In this document: positions 8,601 through 17,529 of the stretch, piece after piece
How the letters are laid out: each line of letters starts with the position of its first letter
Position numbering within the stretch: the first letter of the stretch is position 1
Assembly: GCA_965659415.1 (NCBI GenBank)
Contig: CBFHVA010000002.1
Span: 124,001 to 188,000 of the forward strand
Source of the DNA: Phaeocystidibacter sp965659415
GTDB lineage: Bacteria > Bacteroidota > Bacteroidia > Flavobacteriales > Schleiferiaceae
Direction of reading: 5' to 3'
Length of the DNA: 64,000 bases
Program-made: the position numbers and the translations under genes
The notes under the pieces: generated by a model
What the model was told of the DNA's origin: nothing
Seen by the model: the letters and a program-made list of their open reading frames with translations, nothing else
Database searches by the model: none

Positions 8601-11600
8601 ACCGAAGCAGTTCACATTCTGGTTCACCACAGCACTTGCCGCAAGAGCAGAACTTGGCTCAGTGATCACTACAGATTGAGTAGTGGTACAGCCATTGGCA
8701 TCTGTAATAGTTACCGTGTAAGTTCCAGCGTTCAAATTTGAAATTGAATCGCTCGTTGCGCCGTTGCTCCAGCTTACGCTGTAAGGTGCGGTTCCGCCAG
8801 TGTAGCTCACAAATGCCGATCCATCAACTCCACCAAAACAACTCACGTTTTGGATTACCGTACTAGAGCTGATAAGCGCTGCAGACGGCTGAGTAATGGT
8901 AACGGAAAGAGTGTCTATACAACCGTTGGCGTCGGTAACCGTAAGGCTATACACACCGGCGGCAACGTTTGAGATATTTGAAGTGACCGCACCGTTGCTC
9001 CATGCGTAGGTATACGGTGAAGTTCCACCAGAAACAGATGCCTGCGCTGATCCCGTGTTGTTTCCAAAGCAATCTACATTGGTGTTTGATACTAGAACCG
9101 CATTCAATGGAGATGCGGGTTGAGTAATCACTACGCTATCCATATCGAAACATCCGTTGGCATCTGTGATGGTTACCACATATTGCCCTGCCGATAATGT
9201 ATTGATGGTTGGCGTATTAGCGCCATTGCTCCATGAATATGTGTAAGGAGCTGTACCTCCCGTGGCCGTTACGGTGGCTGATCCTGATGGCACGCCGTAA
9301 CAAGTCACATTTGCGATCACGGAAGCATTGGCGTCTACAGCGCTTGCAGGTTGTGTAATAATTACTGAATCTGTAGCTGTACAGCCATTTGCATCTGTAA
9401 CCGTAACGCTATAGGTCCCAGCTGGTATATTCACGATTGTATCGATTGCGGCACCTGTGCTCCATAGCACGGTATATGGTGCAGTACCACCTGAGTAGCT
9501 CACAAGGGCATTGGCATCACTGCCTAAATAACAGCTTACTTGGTTCATTACAGAAGCTGATACAGAGATGCTCGTAGCAGGTTGAGTTATGATGACCGAT
9601 GCACTGTCCTGACAACCATTGGCATCCGTTACCACAACAGTGTGTGAACCTGCTGCCAATCCGGTTGCTGTGGCCGTAATTTGACCGTTACTCCAAGCAT
9701 ATGAATATGGTGCGGTTCCACCAGTTCCAGCAGCTGTGGCCGATCCATTAGACCCTCCGAAGCAACTCACATTGCTATTCACAAATGCGCTGGCAGCCAA
9801 TGCGCTGGCTGGTTGAGTAATACTAAGGTTAGCCGTTACCTGACATCCATTGCTGTCCGCAACCGTTACTGTGTAGCTACCGGCGATTAATCCTTGCACG
9901 GTATCGCCCATCATGCCATTGCTCCAAGTGTAGGTGTATGGACCGTCGCCTCCTGAAGCCGCAGCATATCCAACTCCATCATTGCCGCCAAAGCAATTCA
10001 CTGCACTGGCCTGACCCGCAAATAGAGTTAATGCTGAAGCAGGTTGGGTAATGATTACGGACATGCTATCCTGACAACCATTGTCATCCGTAACCGTCAC
10101 GGTATATCTGCCTGCAACCAATCCGGATGCAAGTGGAACCGAAGGACCGTGATCCCAATCAAAACTGTAAGGAGGGGTTCCGCCCATTGCTGAAGCAAGC
10201 GCTTGCCCGTCAAATCCACCAAGACAGCGCACGTTGTTCAATACTTGGACAGAAATGCTCACAGCTGAGTCGGGCTGAGTCATGGTTACATGAGCAGTAT
10301 CTGAACATCCATTGGCGTCCATTACCGTTACAATGTAAAGACCCGTATCTAGTCCCCAGGCTGTATTTCCCGTTTGACCATCACTCCAAGTATAGGTGTA
10401 TGGAGGGGTTCCTCCTGTTGCCGATGCGGTGGCATATCCATCAGACCCGCCAAAACAATTCACTGGGAAAAGTACGCTTGCGCTGGCATCAACCGCCGAA
10501 GCGGGTTCGCCAATCGTAACAAATGCTGAGTCTAAACAGCCCAAGCTATCAGTAACAATTACTGTATGCGTTCCTGCCGCGAGAGCGGTTGCCGTTGCGG
10601 AGGTTTCACCGTTGCTCCATAAGTAGGTATATGGAGCCGTTCCACCTTGAGCAAACACGTTGGCCGAGGCATCCGCTCCACCGATACAGCTCACCTGACT
10701 TAAGAGCGTCATGGTAAGCATGATATTCTGCGGTGGTCCGGAAATGGTCACTGAAGCTGTAGCATCACAGCCCAGTGAATCAGTGATACTCACTGAATAA
10801 ACACCCGGAGCCAATCCTACAGCAGTATCTGTTGTTTGACCGTCGCTCCACAAGTAAGTGTATGGAGGTAAGCCATTCGTCATCCACGCGGTTGCGGTAC
10901 CATCGGCACCATCAAAACAACTTGTAGTGGTAAGTGCCGTAGCTGATACGAACACGTCCGTTGCAGGTTGCGATATAACCACGGAAACCAAATCTTGACA
11001 ACCCAAAGAGTCGGTTACAAGCACAGCGTAAGAGCCGGCTGTCAAACCAATGGCTGTATCAGTAATTTGTCCGTCGCTCCATGAGTAGGCATACGGTGGT
11101 GTGCCACCTGTTGCATTCGCCCAAGCGATACCATACGTCCCGCCAAAGCACGTTACATCATTTACCACCACTCCAGATACGCTAACCGGAGCAGAAGGCT
11201 CTTGAATGCGAACACGCGCTGTATCGCTACATCCATTCGCATCGGTTACAGTTACCGTGTACCATTGCGCGCTTAGACCGGTGGCAGTTGCACCACTACC
11301 ACCTGTGCTCCACTGATATGTATAAGGTGCGGTACCACCAGAAGCTGAAGCTGTGGCAGTTCCATCATTTCCCCCGAAACATGATACGCTACTCAACATA
11401 GACGCAGATGCATCCACTGCCGAGGCAGGTTGAGTAACCACGATAGATGCACTATCTGTACATCCATTGGCGTCGGTAACCACAACGGTGTGTGTACCCG
11501 CCCAGAATCCGGATGCGGTACGTGTAGTTTGTCCGTCGCTCCACAAGTAGGTGTATGGAGCTGTTCCGCCCGATGCTGTAGCACGTGCGGTGGCCGAAGA

Positions 11601-14600
11601 GTCGCCAAAGCAAAGCACTTGGGTCAATACGGAAGCTCCGCCACTAACCGCTGTACTCGGTTCGCTAATTGACACTTGAGCTGTAGCCGCACATCCGTTT
11701 GAATCGGTTACGGTTACGCTGTGATTACCAGCAGTAAGGGCAATCGCTGTATCGCTTGTTTCGCCGTTGCTCCACAAGTATGTATATGGTGGTGTCCCGC
11801 CAGAGCCCACGGCTACAGCTGAACCATCAGAACCACCTAAACAGGATACATTTCGAACCAAAGTAACCGTTCCAGTTACTTGTGTCGGCTCGGTAATCGT
11901 AACGCTTTCAACAATCACACAACCCATGCTATCTGTAATGGTCACGTTGTATGTGCCAGCGGCCAATCCAGTTACCGTATCATCGCTTGAGCCGGTATTC
12001 CATACGTAGGTATAAGGTGCCCATCCGCCTGATGCAACTACATAAACAGTCCCGTCGCTTGCTTCAAAGCAAGTGATGGTATATGCATCAATAGCCGTGG
12101 CTGTAAGTGGTGCACTCGGACCAGGAATTGAAATATTCGCCGTATCCGTACATCCTCTTGCATCGGTAACTGTTACTACATAGGTAGCTTGTGATAGGCC
12201 AAAGGCTGAGTCGCCGGATTGACCGTTACTCCAAGCGTATGTATAAGGAGGCGTTCCTCCAGAGCCGCTCACAGTAGCCCAGCCATCTGAGCTGCCCACG
12301 CACGAAATTCCATGAATTTGAACGGCATTCACATCTGTTGCCATGGCCGGCTCAGTGATTACTACTGAAGCCGAATCCTGACAGCCCAATGAGTCGGTTA
12401 CAATAAAGGTATGTGTTCCAGCCGCGAGACCGGTAGCGGTAGCCGTTGTTTGGCCATTGCTCCATAGATAAGTGTACGGTGCCGTCCCTCCCGTTACTGA
12501 GGCAGTAGCTTCGCCGTCTGATCCGCCTACGCAAGACACACTGGTATCCATTTGCGCACTGGCAGCGACAGCCGTGGCCGGTTCGGTAATGGAAACTGTA
12601 TCCACCACTTGACAACCATTGCTGTCGGTAACCGTAACATAGTGATCGCCAGCGGTCAAGCCAGTGGCTGTTGCAGAAGTTTGGCCGTTGCTCCATGCAA
12701 ATGAGTAAGGAGCCGTACCTCCTAAAGCACTTGCTGATGCCGATCCGTCAGAACCTCCAAAACAGCTCACATTATTCACCAGGGATGTAGATGACACAAG
12801 TGAATCTGGTTCACCAATCGTAATGGTTCCCGTAGAAGAACAACCGTTACTATCTACCACATATACTAAGTACGTTCCGGCTGAAACGCCTGAAAGTGTG
12901 TCTCCCACATGCCCCGTGCTCCAAGAAATGGTATATGGAGCGGTTCCTCCCGTTGCTGTACCATACAAGATTCCATCACTGGATCCATTGCATGATATCG
13001 CTCCAATTACGGAAGCGCTCACTTCAAGGTCGGCGCTTGGTTGAGGCATGTTGAGTGTGTCAAAGGCCTGACAACCATTTGAATCGGTTACGGTAAGTAC
13101 AATCTGCCCACCGCCGAGTCCGGTTACGGTGTCGTTGTTCACTCCATTGTTCCATGAATACGTATATGGAGGAGTACCACTGGTAGCAGATCCATAAGCG
13201 GATCCGTTGAGGAACCCGGCACATGTAGGGGCAGAAACTATGGCGGCTGAAGCTGAAAGTGCCGAAGCGGGTTCGGTAATGGTCACATACGCTGAATCTT
13301 GACAACCATTGGCATCCGTCATAATTACATAGTAACCTCCTGGTGCAAGACCTGTAGCCATTTGTCCGGTTTGACCGTTACTCCAAGCATAGGTATATGG
13401 TGTAACACCTCCTGAACCGATAGCCTCCGCAGTACCGTCTGAACCTCCGAAACAGTTTACGTCGGTTTTAGAGATAATGGCGGCTAGTGGCATGCTTGGC
13501 TGAGTAATTACAGCTGTGTCCGCCTCAGCACATCCATTGGCATCCGTAACTTGAACCCAATAGGTGCCTGCAGATAATCCCGTGATGCTTTGTGCCGTTG
13601 AACCCGTATTCCATAGGTAGTTATACGGAGGAACTCCATCTGTCGGGTTAGCAGTAACTGTTCCGTCATTTGCTCCAAAACAGGTAACATTTGTGCTGTT
13701 CAAGTTTTGAACAAGGGGATCAGGCTCAGATACTACAACCAGGTTGGTATCTGTACAGCCCATAGAGTCCGTAACGGTAACAATGTACGATCCTGCGCTA
13801 ATTCCTGTGATTGTATCACCCGTCATCCCGTTGCTCCAACTGAATGAGTAAGGCGGGGCTCCGCCAGTAGCAGAGGCATAGGCCATGCCATCATTGCCTC
13901 CAGCACATGTAATCGCATTGCCATCAGCGGCGCCTACCAATAATTCAAAAGGAGCTTCAAAGATATTTACGGTATCAATCGCCGTACATCCGTTGGCATC
14001 CGTAACGGTAAGGATATAATCCCCACCTGCTAGACCAAAGATGTTCGAACCTGTCATTCCATTACTCCATGCGTAGGAATAAGGTGGCGTGCCGCCTGAT
14101 GCGGAAGCCGAAGCAGATCCATCAATATCCCCTCTACAGGTAACACCAACGGTACTGGTCGTTCCAGCTGTAAGGGCTGAAACCGGTTGAGTAATAGTAA
14201 CGTCTATTGAATCTTGACATCCGTTTGCGTCGGTAACCACTACCGTATGTGAACCGGCCGTTAGGTTATTTACGCTTGCGGTGGTTTGACCCGCCGACCA
14301 AGCGTACGAGTAAGGACTTACCCCGCCTGTAACGTTGACAGTCGCTTCACCTGTAGAATCGCCAAAGCAAAGTACATTGGCATCTACAGAGCCTGATACG
14401 TTCAGCGCCGTTGGCTCGTCAAGAATGATTTGAGCTGTATCTGAACAACCATTTGCATCAGTGACAGTAGCAGTATAAGTTCCTGCTGGCAGACCCGTAA
14501 TCGTGTCTGAAGTAGAACCTGTATTCCAAAGGATGGCATATGGGGTAGAACCGCCCGAAATATCGAGATATACGGAACCATCTGAATCGCCATTGCAAAG

Positions 14601-16895
14601 AATGGCATTAATGAGATTGGCGTTAGCAACGAGTGCAGCGCTCGGCTCACTAAGAGTAACCGTCGCGGAATCTTCACATCCGTTAGCGTCGGTCACAATT
14701 ACCGTGTAGGTGCCTCCGCTCAAGCCTACATTCGCTGAATCGGCAGCGCCATTACTCCACTGGAAATCATATGGCGGTGTACCACCAGAGGCCGTAGCGG
14801 TTGCGCTTCCATTTGCATCACCGAAACAAAGCACATCTGTTGAGTCCGTTATCGACACTGTCAATGCTGAAGTCGGTTCAGTGATCGTAATACTTGCAGA
14901 ATCCACGCACCCTCCAGCATCAGTAACCACAACAGAGTATGTACCCGCTGGCGCAGTGATGGAATTAGTTGTATCACCCGTGTTCCAAAGAATAGCGTAA
15001 GGAACAGTGCCGCCCGAAATTTGCACTGTAGCTACACCGTCTGAGCCCCCAAAGCACGAAACAGCAGATGTCATAATTGCGCTAGCGCTCAACGCGGAGT
15101 CTGGTTGGGTAATCATCAAAGAAAGGGTGTCGCTACAACCCACGCTATCTGTTACAATTACGGTGTGCGTACCTGCAGACAAGCCTGTTGCGGTGTCTGC
15201 CGTTTCTCCACTACTCCATAAGTAGGTATAAGGAGAGGTTCCTCCAGATGCGACAACCACACCTACACCATCCGATCCACCAAAACATGAAACAGGACTC
15301 TCTGCAATGGTTAGTCCACCCACGGCCTGAGTTGGTTGCGTAAGCGTTATTTCGAGGGAATCGGCACAACCGTTAGCATCGGTTACAATAACCGAGTATG
15401 TTCCGGCCGTAAGACCCGTTCTCGCACTATCTGTGCTGCCATCTATCCAATTCACGTTATATGGCGGAGTTCCGCCCGTAATTGAAAGATCAATGGTTCC
15501 TGAACTGTCGCCGAAGCACAAAATTTGTGTTTGACTATTCAAGGCTACGGCAAGAGCGCTGGAAGGCTGAGTTAATTGAATGGTAACCGAATCCACACAT
15601 CCGTTCGCGTCTGTTACGGTGAGGGAGTACGTCCCTGCACCCATATTGTCAAGCGTATCGTGAATTGCTCCGGTATTCCAGCTGAAGGAATATGGTGGTG
15701 TTCCGCCTGTGGCGTAGCCGGCAAGACGGCCATTTAGATCTCCGAAGCACTGAATACTATCTACTATATCTATTTGAGCCGCCAGGGAGTCGGGTTCGGT
15801 GACCGTCACACTGACTGTATCCGTACATCCACCACCGCTGGTAATATATATTTCATAGGTGCCTGCAGAAAGACCGTAAACCGTATCTGTTGTGGCTCCC
15901 GTAGACCATAAATAAGAGGTGGGTGGCGCACCACCCCAAACATCAACCCAGGCCCAGCCGTCTGAATCGCCATGACAACTCACCTGACTTCCTTGTTCTG
16001 CAATGGCCCAACCACAACCGCCAAGGGTGAAGACAGGTGTGCTATCAGTTATTGCAATAAATATACTGTCTGGATCATTGTACAAATTATCGTTTACCCC
16101 TCCAATATCAGAGGCTGAGCCACCTAATGCAGAATTTGCTGATGATGAGGTGGCAAAAATCATTCGAATGGAATCGTTTGGATTGATCCCTATACTGTCA
16201 AAAGGCACATAAAAATCGAGAAAAACAGGATCTGACAGCGGGCAGTTCGTATACCCTGCATGCGACCGTTGCGAATGCGTGCTTCCCGGATACGAAGAGA
16301 GTGTTGTACCCGTAGTGGTGCCGTCCACATCCATAATGGACACTAGCCCCTGGCCGGCTGTTCCGTAAATGATCTCTATCTCAAAACCAGGATTTCCTGT
16401 TACGGCATTTGGATCGGCCGTTGGTCCCGTAAAACCTATCCGGTTATCTGTATCAATTAAAAAGCTAAAGCCGTATGCACCATTTACATTACGCGCAATA
16501 CGGATTCTGTACATGACAAATTCATCTCCATTTCCTGGAAAACCATCTTGATCACCCAAGTACCAATATCCTGCACTCATTGGATAACCTGGGTTGTCAA
16601 CAATCTCCGATTTACCACAATCATTACCTGTCATCAAATCCGCTGGCGGCTCGATGGAGAGGTGGAACATGGGAATCATTGGATATTCAAAGTCGAAAGA
16701 CTCATCAATCACCACGGATGTGTCTATAGCTCCGCCCGAAGCCGATATCCAACCATCCTTATTGGGATCGAGTATGGAATCAGGGCTTGGCTGATAGATG
16801 CTACCGATTTGTTGAGACCATCCTAATAAGGATGATATCAGCAAAAGAGTAAGCCACACGCGCCGTTTGCAGGGAAGCGAGTAGAGGCTTGTCAT
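5616..16895 (-). CDS. Giant SprB-repeat surface adhesin with T9SS C-terminal domain
   Basis: 3759 residues. A signal peptide (about 1-28, hydrophobic WLTLLLISSLLGW) precedes an approximately 265-residue N-terminal domain with a DPNKDGW Asp-rich motif and a FLIDTDNRIGFTGP segment, seen in other large Flavobacteriia exoproteins. Residues about 292-3668 are 44 tandem SprB-type repeats of 75-78 residues, each built on C-F-G-G-x-D-G, GGTxPYxYxWSNG, GLxAGTYxVTVTDANGC and VTITQP, with two cysteines per unit. The end (IPNAFTPNEDRINE, then FQIFDRWGNLVF, WDGT and YVWVF) is a gliding-motility-associated type B C-terminal domain (TIGR04131-like) that directs type IX secretion and cell-surface attachment. 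By analogy with SprB it probably acts as a mobile or static adhesin. PorW of the same export pathway is encoded at 31.2-33.8 kb. Confidence 0.93.
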   Translation of the reverse strand: MTSLYSLPCKRRVWLTLLLISSLLGWSQQIGSIYQPSPDSILDPNKDGWISASGGAIDTSVVIDESFDFEYPMIPMFHLSIEPPADLMTGNDCGKSEIVDNPGYPMSAGYWYLGDQDGFPGNGDEFVMYRIRIARNVNGAYGFSFLIDTDNRIGFTGPTADPNAVTGNPGFEIEIIYGTAGQGLVSIMDVDGTTTGTTLSSYPGSTHSQRSHAGYTNCPLSDPVFLDFYVPFDSIGINPNDSIRMIFATSSSANSALGGSASDIGGVNDNLYNDPDSIFIAITDSTPVFTLGGCGWAIAEQGSQVSCHGDSDGWAWVDVWGGAPPTSYLWSTGATTDTVYGLSAGTYEIYITSGGGCTDTVSVTVTEPDSLAAQIDIVDSIQCFGDLNGRLAGYATGGTPPYSFSWNTGAIHDTLDNMGAGTYSLTVTDANGCVDSVTIQLTQPSSALAVALNSQTQILCFGDSSGTIDLSITGGTPPYNVNWIDGSTDSARTGLTAGTYSVIVTDANGCADSLEITLTQPTQAVGGLTIAESPVSCFGGSDGVGVVVASGGTSPYTYLWSSGETADTATGLSAGTHTVIVTDSVGCSDTLSLMITQPDSALSASAIMTSAVSCFGGSDGVATVQISGGTVPYAILWNTGDTTNSITAPAGTYSVVVTDAGGCVDSASITITEPTSALTVSITDSTDVLCFGDANGSATATASGGTPPYDFQWSNGAADSANVGLSGGTYTVIVTDANGCEDSATVTLSEPSAALVANANLINAILCNGDSDGSVYLDISGGSTPYAILWNTGSTSDTITGLPAGTYTATVTDANGCSDTAQIILDEPTALNVSGSVDANVLCFGDSTGEATVNVTGGVSPYSYAWSAGQTTASVNNLTAGSHTVVVTDANGCQDSIDVTITQPVSALTAGTTSTVGVTCRGDIDGSASASASGGTPPYSYAWSNGMTGSNIFGLAGGDYILTVTDANGCTAIDTVNIFEAPFELLVGAADGNAITCAGGNDGMAYASATGGAPPYSFSWSNGMTGDTITGISAGSYIVTVTDSMGCTDTNLVVVSEPDPLVQNLNSTNVTCFGANDGTVTANPTDGVPPYNYLWNTGSTAQSITGLSAGTYWVQVTDANGCAEADTAVITQPSMPLAAIISKTDVNCFGGSDGTAEAIGSGGVTPYTYAWSNGQTGQMATGLAPGGYYVIMTDANGCQDSAYVTITEPASALSASAAIVSAPTCAGFLNGSAYGSATSGTPPYTYSWNNGVNNDTVTGLGGGQIVLTVTDSNGCQAFDTLNMPQPSADLEVSASVIGAISCNGSSDGILYGTATGGTAPYTISWSTGHVGDTLSGVSAGTYLVYVVDSNGCSSTGTITIGEPDSLVSSTSLVNNVSCFGGSDGSASASALGGTAPYSFAWSNGQTSATATGLTAGDHYVTVTDSNGCQVVDTVSITEPATAVAASAQMDTSVSCVGGSDGEATASVTGGTAPYTYLWSNGQTTATATGLAAGTHTFIVTDSLGCQDSASVVITEPAMATDVNAVQIHGISCVGSSDGWATVSGSGGTPPYTYAWSNGQSGDSAFGLSQATYVVTVTDARGCTDTANISIPGPSAPLTATAIDAYTITCFEASDGTVYVVASGGWAPYTYVWNTGSSDDTVTGLAAGTYNVTITDSMGCVIVESVTITEPTQVTGTVTLVRNVSCLGGSDGSAVAVGSGGTPPYTYLWSNGETSDTAIALTAGNHSVTVTDSNGCAATAQVSISEPSTAVSGGASVLTQVLCFGDSSATARATASGGTAPYTYLWSDGQTTRTASGFWAGTHTVVVTDANGCTDSASIVVTQPASAVDASASMLSSVSCFGGNDGTATASASGGTAPYTYQWSTGGSGATATGLSAQWYTVTVTDANGCSDTARVRIQEPSAPVSVSGVVVNDVTCFGGTYGIAWANATGGTPPYAYSWSDGQITDTAIGLTAGSYAVLVTDSLGCQDLVSVVISQPATDVFVSATALTTTSCFDGADGTATAWMTNGLPPYTYLWSDGQTTDTAVGLAPGVYSVSITDSLGCDATASVTISGPPQNIMLTMTLLSQVSCIGGADASANVFAQGGTAPYTYLWSNGETSATATALAAGTHTVIVTDSLGCLDSAFVTIGEPASAVDASASVLFPVNCFGGSDGYATASATGGTPPYTYTWSDGQTGNTAWGLDTGLYIVTVMDANGCSDTAHVTMTQPDSAVSISVQVLNNVRCLGGFDGQALASAMGGTPPYSFDWDHGPSVPLASGLVAGRYTVTVTDDNGCQDSMSVIITQPASALTLFAGQASAVNCFGGNDGVGYAAASGGDGPYTYTWSNGMMGDTVQGLIAGSYTVTVADSNGCQVTANLSITQPASALAASAFVNSNVSCFGGSNGSATAAGTGGTAPYSYAWSNGQITATATGLAAGSHTVVVTDANGCQDSASVIITQPATSISVSASVMNQVSCYLGSDANALVSYSGGTAPYTVLWSTGAAIDTIVNIPAGTYSVTVTDANGCTATDSVIITQPASAVDANASVIANVTCYGVPSGSATVTATGGTAPYTYSWSNGANTPTINTLSAGQYVVTITDANGCFDMDSVVITQPASPLNAVLVSNTNVDCFGNNTGSAQASVSGGTSPYTYAWSNGAVTSNISNVAAGVYSLTVTDANGCIDTLSVTITQPSAALISSSTVIQNVSCFGGVDGSAFVSYTGGTAPYSVSWSNGATSDSISNLNAGTYTVTITDANGCTTTQSVVITEPSSALAASAVVNQNVNCFGGNTGSATATASGGTSPYTYVWSNGATGANLNGVTAGTYSVTITDANGCTETATVTITQPAAALTVGVLSSGNVDCFGSTTGFANVGASGGTTPYTYVWSNGTAGASLNNVGAGTYTVTVADANGCTATTSITLTQPASALASSATIVSQVACFGGATGEAYVSYSGGTAPYSVLWSTGQTADTLVNMTAGSYSVTITDANGCTSSQTVVITQPASALSLSAVVSNHVLCFGTNSGAGAANVSGGTSPYTYNWSNGATGANISGLAPGSYSVTVTDANGCVVSGSIIINGPSSALTASAGVLSHVDCFGVSTGSASSMAAGGTAPYSYAWSNGATTSNVRGLPAGTHTVTITDANGCTATASITINQPTSGIAVSTGAITNVNCFGGNDGSATIRVIGGTAPYNYAWSNGATTANLTNVATGTYSVTVIDANGCSATHSVTIGGPVSGLSITKTATAHVNCFNGLDGFASISVSGGTSPYSVTWNNGQTGNSASNLAAGQYVATVTDANGCSDTVVFNINQPSSGLSAANGFIQNVTCFGGNDGRAYVAISGGTAPYSVLWSNGATSDTLNSVQAGSYTVIVTDANGCTDSTTVVITQPSSAVTASIQIIQNIYCKGDASGAAFVAYTGGTPPYQVTWSTGATGDSISNVPAGSYTATITDANGCSVSISNDITEPNFDLTAATNMLNPVRCYGESDGVAAVSLFGGTPPYNVVWSTGATGDTVAGLPVGRYGVAITDAMGCYKTDSVDILGPNQDLGAIQDVIMVNCGGANSGGADITPFGGTPPYVVSWSHGQSGMNISGLGVGKYSYVVTDANGCRVGDTVEVVENEPIETGISVDFASCPTSNDGYVELDVTGGTPPYTFLFDGEQFSGIKDDIRPGSHELTIADALGCDSTFYIYVGVDQERDYLHIPNAFTPNEDRINESYKIVGSECIGPSRFQIFDRWGNLVFSSHDPFNEFWDGTRADGTKVKEDTYVWVFTSAECEKRGWVTVIH
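5890..16022 (-). repeat. Array of 44 tandem SprB-type coding repeats (about 231 bp each)
   Basis: Counted by eye from the conserved first cysteine (usually SCFGGSDG) and the TDANGC or TDSxGC second cysteine. Repeats 1-43 are clear; repeat 44 is divergent (CPTSNDG, FLFDGEQF). Unit length is 75-78 codons, so the array covers about 10.1 kb of coding DNA. Divergence between units is substantial at DNA level, so this is an old, diversified array rather than a recent microsatellite-like expansion. Confidence 0.9.
7479..9557 (-). repeat. Nine-unit block with a three-repeat higher-order period
   Basis: Repeats 29-37 cover exactly 2079 bases (9 x 231). Units 29, 32 and 35 share VSYSGGTAPYSV-type cores and short lead-ins ending NQVSC, QNVSC or SQVAC. 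The following units (30/33/36 and 31/34/37) instead carry SGGTSPYTY or AGGTAPYSY cores. This A-B-C ordering recurs three times, indicating duplication of a three-unit, 693-bp segment. Confidence 0.65.
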
Positions 16896-17073
16896 AATAA
16901 CTTGTTTTTGGTCTCTATATTTATATCGACCTCTGTATAAGTATACCTCGGTCGATCAATCCAAAGCTACATCACTCAATCTCATTAAGTTGTACAACCT
17001 TTCCGTCATTCAATTCTTACTATTCAGCACAATTGGTTTTGAGTTTCTTACTTTGTGAGAAACCTGACAAATC

Positions 17074-17529
17074 ATGTCTTCTAGTACGAGTGATAATCGG
17101 ATGAAATATCGATTGAGAAAACTGCTTTTCTTCGTCTTCATTCTTATTCCATTATGGAGCTTCTTAGGGTGGTACTTCCAGGGTGGCGAAACGTTCAAAG
17201 TGGCGCTATTGAACAAGACTACTCAGAACTTCAACGATGCCGAGCACCGGGCTTTCACGTGGGTTTTGAACCATCATCACTGGCTCAAGGACGACGGCGC
17301 ACATTACGAGACTCGGAAGGATTATTTAGGACCATTACCCCTGTCGGGTGAGACCAGTGTCAACACAGCTCTCCATGAATTGAGCGCTGAGGAAATTGAG
17401 GAGTTAGCTGATTATTTAGATGCCGCTTATTTTATTGATACGTACGGAACGTATTACGAAGAGATGGAAAGCCGACTGGATTCTCCCCCGGAAGGGGGCT
17501 CATCTATGGTGGATTGGAACGATCGGTAG
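17074..17529 (+). CDS. N-terminal half of a frameshifted hybrid gene (membrane-anchored)
   Basis: 151 residues: a basic start (RMKYRLRKLL), one signal-anchor helix (FFVFILIPLWSFLGWYF, about residues 19-35), then a soluble part with AEHRAFTWVLNHHHWLKDDG, ETRKDYLGPLPL and YFIDTYGTYYEEME. From memory, these match the start of a large Bacteroidota protein family found in polysaccharide loci, whose members are several times longer; I cannot name it securely. The frame ends in a TAG just after a G5 tract at 17494-17498. Adding one G there would read on as GGLIYGGLERS in the frame of the next entry. The product as encoded is therefore a truncated fragment, probably non-functional. Confidence 0.55.
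   Translation: MSSSTSDNRMKYRLRKLLFFVFILIPLWSFLGWYFQGGETFKVALLNKTTQNFNDAEHRAFTWVLNHHHWLKDDGAHYETRKDYLGPLPLSGETSVNTALHELSAEEIEELADYLDAAYFIDTYGTYYEEMESRLDSPPEGGSSMVDWNDR

Noticed and set aside
10127..15225. Many open frames antisense or out of frame within the adhesin
   Set aside because: They are Pro/Thr/Val- or Cys/Trp-rich shadows caused by the repeat codon pattern, all with the same composition, and lack starts and conserved motifs.
5890..16022. Regular repeats that could be mistaken for a CRISPR or satellite array
   Set aside because: Units are 231 bp, coding throughout and in one frame with no spacers; they are protein repeats.
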